A stretch of DNA of 64,000 nucleotides from Bacteroidota bacterium (GCA_018268015.1 JAFDXJ010000050.1:310001-374000), one strand, 5' to 3'. Numbered from the stretch's first letter, positions 26,015-34,152 are shown. The notes: a model not told the origin generated them from the sequence alone. Translations and numbers: made by a program.

Positions 26015-27272
26015 GTATGTGATAACCTACTGTACAATCAAGACATCTTTTAAACTGGCAATAATTATTTTTTAATTCCATTAAAGCCTGCGATTCCAAA
26101 GCATTGGCAGAGGATAAACCAAGTAATTTCCAGTCCTTAATAATGGTATTTTTTTCTGATGGAGTTTGGGTAAACCAGTGCATGGCTTTTTCTTTACAAA
26201 GAAGGTCATTTTTATAAATTCCGTAAGCAAAGAGAACAGGTATGATGGTATTAATAACTATATTATCAATCATCTGTGAACCCAATCTTTTGGGTTTATA
26301 CGGAGTAGCATGATCAAAAGTGTAATGATAATGCCAATAATCATTGGCGGTAACATCCAGCAATTCCCTTACCTCAGTTAAGGTTTTTATTTCAAGAATT
26401 TTTGAAAATAAATGAGATGAAATGGAAATCAGTTTTGCGAGCTGTGATAACCTGATTGTAGGGAAATTAGCCGGCCTCATCCTCAGAAAAGCCGGCGAAA
26501 GGTGAACCGGTTTGAGCTTATATTTCTTCGCTAAAAATTGATATTCCTTTTGCAAAACAATCGGATAGTCATCTTCAAATTGCTGTTTTAATAAACCTGC
26601 CTGGCCTAATAATAATGCTTCAATAACAAGCAATTGATTTTTATTTTTAGCAAGAAAGTTCAAAGGAATAGATTTAGCTATTAATTCAAAGGTCTCCGCA
26701 TTCACCTTTGTGCCAAAATTTCTTGCCAATAACCACCAGAAAATTTCTTCCCAATGCATTTGATGACTGACGGGAAGGGCTATGATGTCCTTTGATTTTC
26801 TTTCTAAACGTTCAATGGCCAGCCTTTGTTTCCATGCGGTCCATGCCAACTCATTTAAAACCGGGAGATGTGCAGCACATGGAACAAATTTTTTGCTTTG
26901 CATCAAATCTTCATATCGTTGCAGCAAAATATTGCTTACCCTGCTTTGTATTTCAAGAGAAGGAATTTTTTGACCCTGACTATTCCTAATCTCTTCTTCA
27001 AAAGTCCAGACCACATGCAGGATTACATTGTCATATTGCGGATCATCCTGATGCTTGTGATTCAGCCATTGTGTAGAATACGTGTGTATTTCTATATTAC
27101 CGGCCCAAATGGTTTTGCCAATTTTGATTTGAGCATTGATAAAATCAGGTCCCTGATGTCTATTCAATGTACCCGGCTTAATGATTTGTAATGGATGCCC
27201 TTCAGTGGTGCAGAGGGAATGTAAATCCAGGTATTGAAATTGCCAGATAAATTGTAACAGGTTTTCTGTCAT
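25989..27272 (-). CDS. DUF2851 family protein
   Basis: 427 aa, soluble, from a family seen mainly in Bacteroidota with no assigned role. N-terminal motifs are strong: C21-TTEGHPLQIIKPG, NRHQGPD43F, then AGNIE61IH and HKHQDDPQYDNVILHVVW. The spacing of PD then ExH resembles the PD-(D/E)xK nuclease core with His for Lys. The C-terminus has three clustered Cys: C405, C410 and C413 (YCQFKRCLDCTVG). A middle helical region (~140-390) links them. Nuclease-like and Fe-S or Zn binding are my inference. It precedes maf-type genes only from upstream distance (67 bases to maf end). Convergent with OsmC-1. Confidence 0.82.
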   Translation of the reverse strand: MTENLLQFIWQFQYLDLHSLCTTEGHPLQIIKPGTLNRHQGPDFINAQIKIGKTIWAGNIEIHTYSTQWLNHKHQDDPQYDNVILHVVWTFEEEIRNSQGQKIPSLEIQSRVSNILLQRYEDLMQSKKFVPCAAHLPVLNELAWTAWKQRLAIERLERKSKDIIALPVSHQMHWEEIFWWLLARNFGTKVNAETFELIAKSIPLNFLAKNKNQLLVIEALLLGQAGLLKQQFEDDYPIVLQKEYQFLAKKYKLKPVHLSPAFLRMRPANFPTIRLSQLAKLISISSHLFSKILEIKTLTEVRELLDVTANDYWHYHYTFDHATPYKPKRLGSQMIDNIVINTIIPVLFAYGIYKNDLLCKEKAMHWFTQTPSEKNTIIKDWKLLGLSSANALESQALMELKNNYCQFKRCLDCTVGYHILKQNAMAS

Positions 27273-27339
27273 TGCTTTTATTCTGACACATAAAATACAA
27301 AATATTTATGAAATCAAGAATGGATTTTGTGGATTATTT

Positions 27340-27927
27340 CTACGACTTTTCTTCTAACAAATAGGGGAGTATCCTACTAACCGGCAAGCCCATGACATTA
27401 TAAAAATCACCTTCTATGGCGCTAACTCCGACAACGCCAATCCAATCCTGGATGCCATAAGCGCCGGCTTTATCATAAGGCCGGCAATTCGCTACATACC
27501 AAATTATTTGTTCATTTGTCAAAGGGTGAAAATACACTTTTGTCGTGGCAGAAAACCGGATGTACTCCTGATCTTTTAAAATAAATACACCGGTTATCAC
27601 CTGGTGCTCATTTCCAGAAAGTTGCTTTAATAAATAAATGGCTTCATTTTCATCCTTCGGTTTTCCAAGGATTTTATTGTTTAAAATTACAATCGTATCA
27701 GCCGCCAAAATGGGAATATTGGAATCATATTTATTTTCAGCTTTTAATTGATTTTTTACTGCATTAGCTTTTTGACATGCCAGGTAAACAGGTACTTCAG
27801 TGGGCAATAAGGTTTCAGGAAAATCTTCTTCTATTCCCGGGAGTAAAACTTCAAAGGGTACCCCGGCTATTTGCAACAATTGCTTTCTTCGTGGAGATTG
27901 AGAAGCTAAAATGATTTTTCGATACAA
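27340..27927 (-). CDS. Maf family nucleotide pyrophosphatase
   Basis: Hydrolyses dTTP/UTP and modified nucleotides to monophosphates (housekeeping, sometimes linked to septum control). 195 aa. Signatures: LASQSPRRKQLL (~7-18), the Lys-containing segment ACQKANAV, AADTIV (~74-79), GNEHQVITGVF and YDKAGAYGIQ. It lies 11 bases after the UbiA-family gene on the minus strand, so it is probably the last or near-last gene of kdsC-ubiA-maf. Exact substrate cannot be read from sequence. Confidence 0.93.
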   Translation of the reverse strand: MYRKIILASQSPRRKQLLQIAGVPFEVLLPGIEEDFPETLLPTEVPVYLACQKANAVKNQLKAENKYDSNIPILAADTIVILNNKILGKPKDENEAIYLLKQLSGNEHQVITGVFILKDQEYIRFSATTKVYFHPLTNEQIIWYVANCRPYDKAGAYGIQDWIGVVGVSAIEGDFYNVMGLPVSRILPYLLEEKS

Positions 27928-27938
27928 AATAGAATTGT

Positions 27939-28874
27939 TTATGGATAAAATCTAAAAAATAATAATGACACAATACCTGCCAGCATGATCAGTTTAATAT
28001 ACGTGCTCAACCGGTGAAAATCATACGGATTATGGGCTTTAAACAAAAGTGAAATCCAATGGAAAAGTGGAATAATGACAAGTAAAATAAAATAAATAAT
28101 TGCAAACCACCAACGTAATTGTATTAAATAAACCTGTACGATCAATAAAACAATAATCAGTAAAATGGTGCATCCTGTTGCAAAAATCCTGGCAGCAGGA
28201 ATTCCCCAAACTATAGGCATAGTGGTACAGCCTTGTTTTTTGTCACCCTCTGTATCTTCCATATCTTTTACCACTTCACGAATGAGCGAAATGATGAAAG
28301 CAAATCCCGCATAGAGAAATGAAATACGCAGGATTTTATCTGTTTCCAAAAGATTTTGACGGCCAAACAAATGCTTATTTTCACACCAGGGGATAACAAG
28401 GATCACCCAGGCTGTCAGTAATGAAATGAGTATATTGCCAATCAATAATTTTCTTTTTAAAGATACAGAATATAAAAAAAGCGCTAATGCACATATCAGG
28501 TTCGTTATGCCTACAAACCATATACGTGTAGTAAAATCAAGAAAAAAACCAATTGCAATTCCAGTAATGCTTAAAAAGAAATGCAAGATGATCGTCCATC
28601 TGCGAGAAATAACCCGATCTACAATTATCTTATGAGGTTTATTGATCAGGTCAATATTCAGATCAAAATAATCATTGATCATATATCCTGCTGCTGCAAT
28701 CAGAACGGATGAGAGACATAAAAGAAAAAAGTTATTTCCTCTTAAAAAAGGGTTGATTCCTGCCTGATCATAAATTGGCGAAATCACACAATACATAAAC
28801 AAAACTTGTGTAATAATGATGAACAACAGATTAGGCCATCTGATTAATCTGAAAAATGCAATGAGTGGTTTCAA
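27939..28874 (-). CDS. UbiA-family prenyltransferase (GGGP geranylgeranyltransferase-like)
   Basis: 311 aa with eight to nine hydrophobic helices. The first Asp-rich motif is N67-DYFDLNI-D75, the second is DMEDTEGDKKQG near residue 208; both bind the Mg-prenyl diphosphate. It is closest in look to the Bacteroidota proteins annotated as geranylgeranylglycerol-phosphate geranylgeranyltransferase and not to MenA or UbiA itself. The natural acceptor is unknown. It sits between kdsC and maf with 33 and 11 bases of spacing, suggesting an operon. Substrate assignment is weak; the family assignment is secure. Confidence 0.82.
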   Translation of the reverse strand: MKPLIAFFRLIRWPNLLFIIITQVLFMYCVISPIYDQAGINPFLRGNNFFLLCLSSVLIAAAGYMINDYFDLNIDLINKPHKIIVDRVISRRWTIILHFFLSITGIAIGFFLDFTTRIWFVGITNLICALALFLYSVSLKRKLLIGNILISLLTAWVILVIPWCENKHLFGRQNLLETDKILRISFLYAGFAFIISLIREVVKDMEDTEGDKKQGCTTMPIVWGIPAARIFATGCTILLIIVLLIVQVYLIQLRWWFAIIYFILLVIIPLFHWISLLFKAHNPYDFHRLSTYIKLIMLAGIVSLLFFRFYP

Positions 28875-28907
28875 TAATATTGAAATTTAAATTCAGTTTT
28901 TAAAAAA

Positions 28908-29429
28908 TCAACGGGATTGTATTTGTGTGTTTAAAGGCCATGAATTATTGAGTTGTAAAACTTTCTCAATAACATCTCTCACACAACCTTCTCCACCGTT
29001 TATTTTAGAAATATAATGAGCAATATTTTTAATCTCTTTAGCAGCATCAGCAGGGCAACAGGCAATACCTGCACTCTTTAATATTGAATAATCAGGTATA
29101 TCATCACCCATACATAATACTTCATTTTGCTTAAGCCCATTTTTATGCATGAAGTCATGCAAAACAGCCAACTTATCTTCCACCTTCATGTAGATTTCCC
29201 GGATACCTAATTTTCGTAACCGATATTCCGATTCTGGTGAATCTCCCCCGGAAACGATCAATACATGATACTTCATTTTGACAGCCAATTGTAAAGCATA
29301 CCCGTCTTTAATATTCATGACACGCACCATCGAACCACCTGGCATCAGGTACAATTTACCGTCTGTTAAAACACCATCTATATCAAAAACCAAAGTGGTG
29401 ATATTTTTAAAATACTCCAGTACATTCAT
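28908..29429 (-). CDS. kdsC: HAD phosphatase, KDO-8-phosphate phosphatase-like
   Basis: 173 aa, the length of KdsC, a capless HAD hydrolase giving KDO for LPS inner core. HAD motif I is FD16-I-D18-GVLTDG; motif II is VSGGDS; the Lys is in KLAVLHDF; motifs III/IV are CMGDDIPDYSIL. NIKDGYALQLA matches the family's specificity loop. It is the first gene of a likely kdsC-ubiA-maf transcript, with a TAGTTTCG box 24 bases before the ATG. A related sialic-acid-type phosphatase is an alternative but less likely. Confidence 0.87.
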   Translation of the reverse strand: MNVLEYFKNITTLVFDIDGVLTDGKLYLMPGGSMVRVMNIKDGYALQLAVKMKYHVLIVSGGDSPESEYRLRKLGIREIYMKVEDKLAVLHDFMHKNGLKQNEVLCMGDDIPDYSILKSAGIACCPADAAKEIKNIAHYISKINGGEGCVRDVIEKVLQLNNSWPLNTQIQSR

Positions 29430-29453
29430 AACTCAGCCTTTCAATTATTGCAG

Positions 29454-29461
29454 CGAAACTA
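29454..29461 (-). promoter_or_regulatory. probable minus-7 box (TAGTTTCG) of kdsC
   Basis: One-base variant of TAnnTTTG on the minus strand, 24 bases before the kdsC ATG. No clear minus-33 TTTG at 19-21 bases. Confidence 0.4.
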
Positions 29462-29650
29462 AACCTTTTTAAAAAATGAAACTCTTATCCAACAAGGAAT
29501 CTTTTAAAAAATTGTGGGATAATTTGATCTCTTACAGCTGGATAGGTGCAACTAAAACGCCTGAATCTTTGTCTATAAACAAAATGGTACCGATATATCT
29601 TTTGACTCTAAAAAAAATATTTCTTAAAAAAATTTAAAAGGCCTTAATAA

Positions 29651-29971
29651 ATGAAATTTCTTTTGACCATCCTTTGCGTTTTTAGCATACTGGGAAATGC
29701 GGATGCTTTTTTTGAAGTAAGACAAGTAATTTCCGATATAGGAATTACCCGGCCTTTATACAGGGATACGTCTGTCATTCAATCAATGTTATCAGATATC
29801 ACACCGGGAAATAAATATTTATTTAAAAATGAAAATGGTCTGGTTTATTCCTTAAAGCCTGACAACATGTTATGCCTGGTACCCGGGCAGATTCAAACAA
29901 TGCCAATGCAAAAAGATCATGTTTTACCTTTTATCCCCAACGGCATTTTATCTCCTAAGAAAAACAGATAG
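29651..29971 (+). CDS. small secreted hypothetical protein
   Basis: 106 aa with a signal peptide (MKFLLTILCVFSILGNADA, cut near residue 19). The mature ~87 residues contain VRQVISDIGITRPLYRDTSV and KYLFKNENGLVYSLKPDNM but no motif I recognise. Small, neutral to basic, no Cys after the signal. It is alone between the divergent kdsC and the exonuclease/GIY-YIG gene. It is accepted as a gene because of the clear export signal and undisturbed frame. Confidence 0.6.
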   Translation: MKFLLTILCVFSILGNADAFFEVRQVISDIGITRPLYRDTSVIQSMLSDITPGNKYLFKNENGLVYSLKPDNMLCLVPGQIQTMPMQKDHVLPFIPNGILSPKKNR

Positions 29972-30048
29972 TCGGAATCATACTTCTATTTAAAATCCAT
30001 AGATGGTTTAAAAAAATTTTCCTCAATTTATTTACAAGTATTATCATC

Positions 30049-30056
30049 TATTTTTG
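30049..30056 (+). promoter_or_regulatory. minus-7 promoter box (TATTTTTG), abutting start codon
   Basis: Exact TAnnTTTG match only 5 bases before the ATG at 30062. Transcription should begin at or beside the start codon, so the mRNA is predicted leaderless. Confidence 0.55.
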
Positions 30057-30061
30057 CCCGG

Positions 30062-31414
30062 ATGTACGCTATTGTTGATATAGAAACAACCGGAAGTTTT
30101 GCTTCACAAAATGGAATTACAGAAATAGCAATTATCTTATTTAATGGCCATAAAGTGGAGGAAAGATTTACTTCACTTGTGCAACCAGGTTGCCCTATAC
30201 CAAAATTTGTAAGCCATCTTACAGGTATCACCCAGGAGATGGTTGCGGGAGCGCCATTATTCTCTGAAATAGCCTGGAAAGTTTTTCAATTATTGAATAA
30301 TAGAATTTTCATTGCCCATAATGTGAATTTTGATTATTCATTTATAAAATATCATTTACAAGAGAGTGGATTCGATTGGAATGCAAAAAAATTATGTACC
30401 CTCAAATTATCCCGTGAGGTCTTTCCCGGATTACAGAAATATGGTCTTGGTTCTTTGTGCCGCAGCCTGGATATTCAAATTGAAAACAGGCACCGGGCAG
30501 GTGGAGATGCAGATGCTACTTGTATTTTATTTGATAAGATTTTGCGAAAGGGTGGAGAAAAAATCATTCAGCAATATTTTAAAAAAGAAAACCGCGCACA
30601 GATTCTCCCTCCCAATTTACCGGCCGGCCATTTAAATCAACTACCTGCATCACCCGGTGTTTATTATTTTCACAATGAAAAAGAAAAAATCATTTATACA
30701 GGGAAAGCCAAATCATTGAAATCAAGGGTGGTTGGGCATTTTACGGGATTTAATACCAGTAAAAAAAGGCAGGATTTTTTGCGTAAAATTTATGCGGTAT
30801 CTTTCACGGAATGTGCTACCGAATTAGCAGCAAGCATTTTGGAATGTATTGATATCAAAAAAAATTGGCCGGAATATAATATAAGTCAGAAAAATGCCGA
30901 ATTACAGTATGGCATTTACTCATTTGAAGATATGAAAGGCTATATGCGACTTGCTATTAATAAAGTCAATAAATCATTACAGGCCCATTCCACTTTTTCA
31001 TTATTAACGGATGCATACCGGGCATTGTGGAAACTCGTGCATACTTACGATTTATCAGCACAATTATGTTTCCTGGACAAAACACCCTTTGATCATAAAA
31101 ACCTGGAGACCAGGGAAACGTATAATCAAAAAGTAATTCAGGCCATTGAGGATATGCAAAATAATCAGGATGATTTCTTAATTTTAGAAAAACCTGTTTT
31201 CGGAAAAGGGGTCTTTTGTATTTATGTTGAAAACAACCAATTCTACGGAATGGGATTACTTGAAAACCAATTTGATTTAAATAATCGTGAATTGATTAAA
31301 GAGAAGTTGACCAGGCATTCACATTTTTCAGCGGTTATGTCTTTAATAAAATCACACGCCCTAAAGTACCCGGAACATGTTTTTTATCTGAAGAAATTAA
31401 ATGAAGCCATTTAG
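30062..31414 (+). CDS. DnaQ-like exonuclease fused to GIY-YIG nuclease domain
   Basis: 450 aa. Residues ~1-175 are a DEDD 3'-5' exonuclease: D6-I-E8-TTG, HNVNFDYSF (~residue 84), and HRAGGDADAT (~146). Residues ~197-280 are a UvrC/Cho-type GIY-YIG endonuclease: LPASPGVYYF then KIIYTGKAKSLKSRVVGHF. The remaining ~170 residues are family-specific. This two-nuclease fusion is known in Bacteroidota and Actinobacteria and is thought to act in DNA repair, but its in vivo role is poorly defined. It is near-leaderless from the 30049 box. The OsmC-2 gene follows 45 bases later. Confidence 0.92.
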   Translation: MYAIVDIETTGSFASQNGITEIAIILFNGHKVEERFTSLVQPGCPIPKFVSHLTGITQEMVAGAPLFSEIAWKVFQLLNNRIFIAHNVNFDYSFIKYHLQESGFDWNAKKLCTLKLSREVFPGLQKYGLGSLCRSLDIQIENRHRAGGDADATCILFDKILRKGGEKIIQQYFKKENRAQILPPNLPAGHLNQLPASPGVYYFHNEKEKIIYTGKAKSLKSRVVGHFTGFNTSKKRQDFLRKIYAVSFTECATELAASILECIDIKKNWPEYNISQKNAELQYGIYSFEDMKGYMRLAINKVNKSLQAHSTFSLLTDAYRALWKLVHTYDLSAQLCFLDKTPFDHKNLETRETYNQKVIQAIEDMQNNQDDFLILEKPVFGKGVFCIYVENNQFYGMGLLENQFDLNNRELIKEKLTRHSHFSAVMSLIKSHALKYPEHVFYLKKLNEAI

Positions 31415-31459
31415 TGGACATCATCAAACTTTTTTTTAAAACCTCATAAAATAATTAAA

Positions 31460-31870
31460 ATGGTAAAAATAGAATTAGCAAGAATCAATGCGGATTTTGA
31501 TTTTGAAGCAACCGGACCAAATGGACATAAAGTTCAAATGCAAAATGGCACACATAATTTTGGTACCAGTCCCATGCAATTGTTACTCATGGCCCTGGGT
31601 GGATGCAGCGCCATTGACATGGTAAGTATATTAAAAAAACAAAGACAGGATTTGAAGGATATCAAAATTACTATTACCGGAGATAAAGATCCCAATGCAG
31701 CGCCTTCTCTATGGCAAACCGCTTCGCTGGAATTTCATGTTTACGGACCAGTGGATCAGGATAAAGCTTTAAGAGCCGCCGCTTTATCTATGGAAAAATT
31801 TTGTTCAGTAGCGATGACTTTAAAAGGTTCCGGTACTGAAATAGATTGGAAAGTTGTTATGCATCCTTAA
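31460..31870 (+). CDS. OsmC family protein (second copy)
   Basis: 136 aa. The two redox Cys residues are in MALGGCSAIDMVSILKKQR and AALSMEKFCSVAMTLKG. It belongs to the YhfA/OsmC-like branch and not the Ohr branch: SPMQLLLMALGGCSAIDM and TLKGSGTEIDWKV. It shares little direct similarity with the first OsmC protein at 25595. The function is likely thiol-dependent peroxide reduction in the cytoplasm, unproven for this branch. The last 14 bp overlap the convergent aat gene. Confidence 0.9.
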   Translation: MVKIELARINADFDFEATGPNGHKVQMQNGTHNFGTSPMQLLLMALGGCSAIDMVSILKKQRQDLKDIKITITGDKDPNAAPSLWQTASLEFHVYGPVDQDKALRAAALSMEKFCSVAMTLKGSGTEIDWKVVMHP

Positions 31871-32519
31871 TCGCCGGGATTTGATCCTCAAGTATTTTTA
31901 AAAAATTTCTGCGTGAAATAAAAGTAGCGCCCAAGCTTTGCAGATGATCTGAGTAAACCTGGCAATCAATGAGTTGAATATTTTGCAATTGCAGTAATTG
32001 GACATACTTGATAAAAGCATATTTGCTGGCATTACTCACTTTGCTAAACATGCTTTCTCCAAAAAATATATTTCCCATTCTAATACCATATAAGCCTCCA
32101 ACCAATTCATCATCAAGCCATGCTTCAGCACTATGTGCAAATCCGGAATTGTGTAATTCGATAAAAGCATCTATTAATGCATCATTGATCCAGGTACCTG
32201 CTGCATCTTTTCTTTGAATGTGCTTACATGCTTTCATTACAGAAGGGAAGTTTCGGTTAATCGTAAATTTAAATTGATTTCCCTCAATGATTTTTTTCAT
32301 GCTTTTGCTCACATGCAATTGATCCGGATATAAAACAAAGCGCGGGTCAGGACTCCACCAAAGTGGAATATTTCCTTCATACCAGGGAAAAATTCCCTGG
32401 CGATAAGCCAATAACAGCCTATCATTTTCAAGGCCTCCGCCCATTGCCAATAACCCATCATCATTTGCTGAATCAACAGGTGGAAACCAAAACTTGTTAT
32501 CTAAAATAGGGATGGACAT
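31857..32519 (-). CDS. aat: leucyl/phenylalanyl-tRNA-protein transferase
   Basis: Adds Leu or Phe to N-terminal Lys/Arg of proteins, marking them for ClpS-ClpAP degradation. 220 aa, standard length. Signatures: FPWYEGNIPLWWSPDPRFVL (~44-63), the conserved AGTWINDALIDAFIELH segment, GLYGIRMGNIFFGESMF (~144) and SNASKYAFIKYV. It starts 18 bases after the end of clpS on the same strand, so one transcript is likely. Identification is secure. Confidence 0.96.
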   Translation of the reverse strand: MSIPILDNKFWFPPVDSANDDGLLAMGGGLENDRLLLAYRQGIFPWYEGNIPLWWSPDPRFVLYPDQLHVSKSMKKIIEGNQFKFTINRNFPSVMKACKHIQRKDAAGTWINDALIDAFIELHNSGFAHSAEAWLDDELVGGLYGIRMGNIFFGESMFSKVSNASKYAFIKYVQLLQLQNIQLIDCQVYSDHLQSLGATFISRRNFLKILEDQIPAIKDA

Positions 32520-32537
32520 GTAGGAGAGGCCAAAGAG

Positions 32538-32849
32538 TTAATTTTCTACGAGGCTCTCAATGGTTGCACCAATACCTCTTTCCGTAATGGCGTCACACAT
32601 GGGTTTCAGAAAATCGTAGTCGCCATTTTTTACCGCACATTTCCCCTTAAAATGTACAATCATAGCGCTTTGTTCTGCCTGTTCAGAAGTATGATGGCAA
32701 ACTTTAATTAAAGTATCTATGACCCAATCAAATGTATTGATATCATCATTCCAAACGATGAGCTGGTAAGGCGTTTGGATACAGGTGAGTGTATCAGTCT
32801 CTTCGTTTTCAAATGGTTTTAATGCACTATTTATGAAACTATTATTCAT
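32538..32849 (-). CDS. clpS: ATP-dependent Clp protease adaptor ClpS
   Basis: N-degron receptor that delivers substrates to ClpAP. 103 aa from the ATG at 32849; the in-frame TTG at 32858 is part of the promoter box and is rejected. Key substrate-pocket residues are present at the same numbers as E. coli ClpS: N34, D35, D36 and H66 (AMIVH66FKGK). The residues 1-26 are a flexible acidic N-terminal extension. It is 18 bases upstream of aat, giving a receptor-plus-tagging-enzyme pair. No clpA in the window. Confidence 0.93.
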   Translation of the reverse strand: MNNSFINSALKPFENEETDTLTCIQTPYQLIVWNDDINTFDWVIDTLIKVCHHTSEQAEQSAMIVHFKGKCAVKNGDYDFLKPMCDAITERGIGATIESLVEN

Positions 32850-32855
32850 GCAATA

Positions 32856-32863
32856 CAAAAATA
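32856..32863 (-). promoter_or_regulatory. minus-7 promoter box (TATTTTTG) of clpS-aat
   Basis: Exact TAnnTTTG match on the minus strand, 6 bases before the ATG at 32849; CTTG on the minus strand (32885-32888) gives a minus-33 box with a 21-base spacer. Predicted leaderless. Confidence 0.6.
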
Positions 32864-32972
32864 AAAAATAAATTGCATATGGAACAAGGATACTTTATAT
32901 ATGATGAGATCCGTTTTGTCATAAGCAGCCTATAAACAAAGGCCGTTTTTCATTTTTTTAAAATAAAACTAT

Positions 32973-34007
32973 ATGAAAAAAATCAGGATTCTTTCTTTAG
33001 ATGGCGGCGGTATTCGCGGAGTGATACCCGGAGTAATATTAAGTTATCTGGAAAACAGGCTGCAGATAAAAGATAATAGTAATCTCAAGATAGGAGACTA
33101 TTTTGATTTTATTGCCGGAACCAGCACAGGAGGAATATTGGCCTGTGCATATCTTATGAGAGGAAATAATAATACCGCGAAATATGGTGCTGAAGACGCG
33201 GTTAATTTATATTTAAAAGAAGGTGGAGATATCTTTCATCGGGATGTTTTTAAAAAAATATTTTCCTGCTTTGGATTGCTTGATGAAAAGTATAGCGTTG
33301 ATGAATTGGAAAAAAATTTATACAATCTTTTCCAGGATACAACCCTGGATTCTTTTATAAAACCCTGCCTGATTACTTCTTATGAGATTACTGCACGCAA
33401 TGCCTACTTTTTCAATAGTGCGCAGGCAAAAGATCCTCTCTATAATTTCAGGGTGAAAGATGTGGCCAGGGCTACTTCTGCTGCTCCTACCTATTTTGAA
33501 CCAGCCTTTATTAAATCACTTGCCGGCCAAAGCTTTTCATTGGTGGATGGAGGTGTATTTGCCAATAATCCGGCTCTGTGTGCATATGCAGAAGCCAGAA
33601 AATTATTTTTCTCAACATTATTGCAAGATCCATTAAAACCAGATAAACCGTCTGCAAAAGATATGATGTTTGTATCAGTGGGAACAGGAACCGTTAAAAA
33701 ACCATACCACTACAAAGATTTTAAAGATGCCGGCGAATTACAATGGCTTGAGCCTATCCTGGATATATTAATGTCGGGCAACGCAGAAACGGTAGATTAC
33801 CAATTGAAACAAATGTATAAGACCCTGGATGATGAGTGTAAAACAAATTATTACCGATTGGAACCTTCATTGCGAGAAGCCTGCTCAGAAATGGATTTGG
33901 CATCTATGGAAAACCTGGAAAACCTGAAACAGGCAGGCTTATGGTTTGTTGATAAAAATAAAGCGGTGCTGGATGAAATCGTAGATAAAATACTGGCGAA
34001 TAAATAA
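32973..34007 (+). CDS. patatin-like phospholipase
   Basis: 344 aa, cytoplasmic (no signal peptide). The patatin Ser/Asp dyad and oxyanion elements are complete: DGGGIRG (10-16), nucleophile elbow GTS51TG, and D192-G-G in SLVDGGVFANNP. The family hydrolyses acyl chains of phospholipids or related lipids. Some patatins are effectors of cyclic-nucleotide defence systems; here no cyclase or CD-NTase is adjacent, so a housekeeping role is preferred. It is monocistronic, followed by a tRNA gene on the other strand. Confidence 0.92.
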   Translation: MKKIRILSLDGGGIRGVIPGVILSYLENRLQIKDNSNLKIGDYFDFIAGTSTGGILACAYLMRGNNNTAKYGAEDAVNLYLKEGGDIFHRDVFKKIFSCFGLLDEKYSVDELEKNLYNLFQDTTLDSFIKPCLITSYEITARNAYFFNSAQAKDPLYNFRVKDVARATSAAPTYFEPAFIKSLAGQSFSLVDGGVFANNPALCAYAEARKLFFSTLLQDPLKPDKPSAKDMMFVSVGTGTVKKPYHYKDFKDAGELQWLEPILDILMSGNAETVDYQLKQMYKTLDDECKTNYYRLEPSLREACSEMDLASMENLENLKQAGLWFVDKNKAVLDEIVDKILANK

Positions 34008-34077
34008 TTTACTATGTTATTGCACGCTTGATGTGGTTGCGCAACTGATTTATTCTGAAAAAATTAAGGAAAAGATG

Positions 34078-34152
34078 TGGGAGTTCGCGGGTTCGAACCG
34101 CGGACCCTCTGCTTGTAAGGCAGATGCTCTAAACCAACTGAGCTAAACTCCC
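34078..34152 (-). tRNA. tRNA-Val (anticodon UAC)
   Basis: 75 bases that fold fully: acceptor stem GGGAGTT with AACTCCC, D-stem GCTC/GAGC, anticodon stem TCTGC/GCAGA with loop CTTACAA (anticodon TAC, Val), variable GGGTC, T-stem CGCGG/CCGCG with loop TTCGAAC, discriminator A. The CCA end is not encoded and must be added by enzyme. It has a near-perfect promoter upstream. Confidence 0.97.

Noticed and set aside
32858..32863. TTG start for clpS
   Set aside because: It is the end of the TATTTTTG promoter box. Start at 32849 puts N34, D35 and H66 at the E. coli positions.
32973..34007. Patatin as a CBASS-type defence effector
   Set aside because: No CD-NTase, cyclase or other defence gene is adjacent, and the neighbours are housekeeping.
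34036..34045. GTTGCGCAAC palindrome before the tRNA
   Set aside because: Short, no T run and no repeat elsewhere seen; likely chance.
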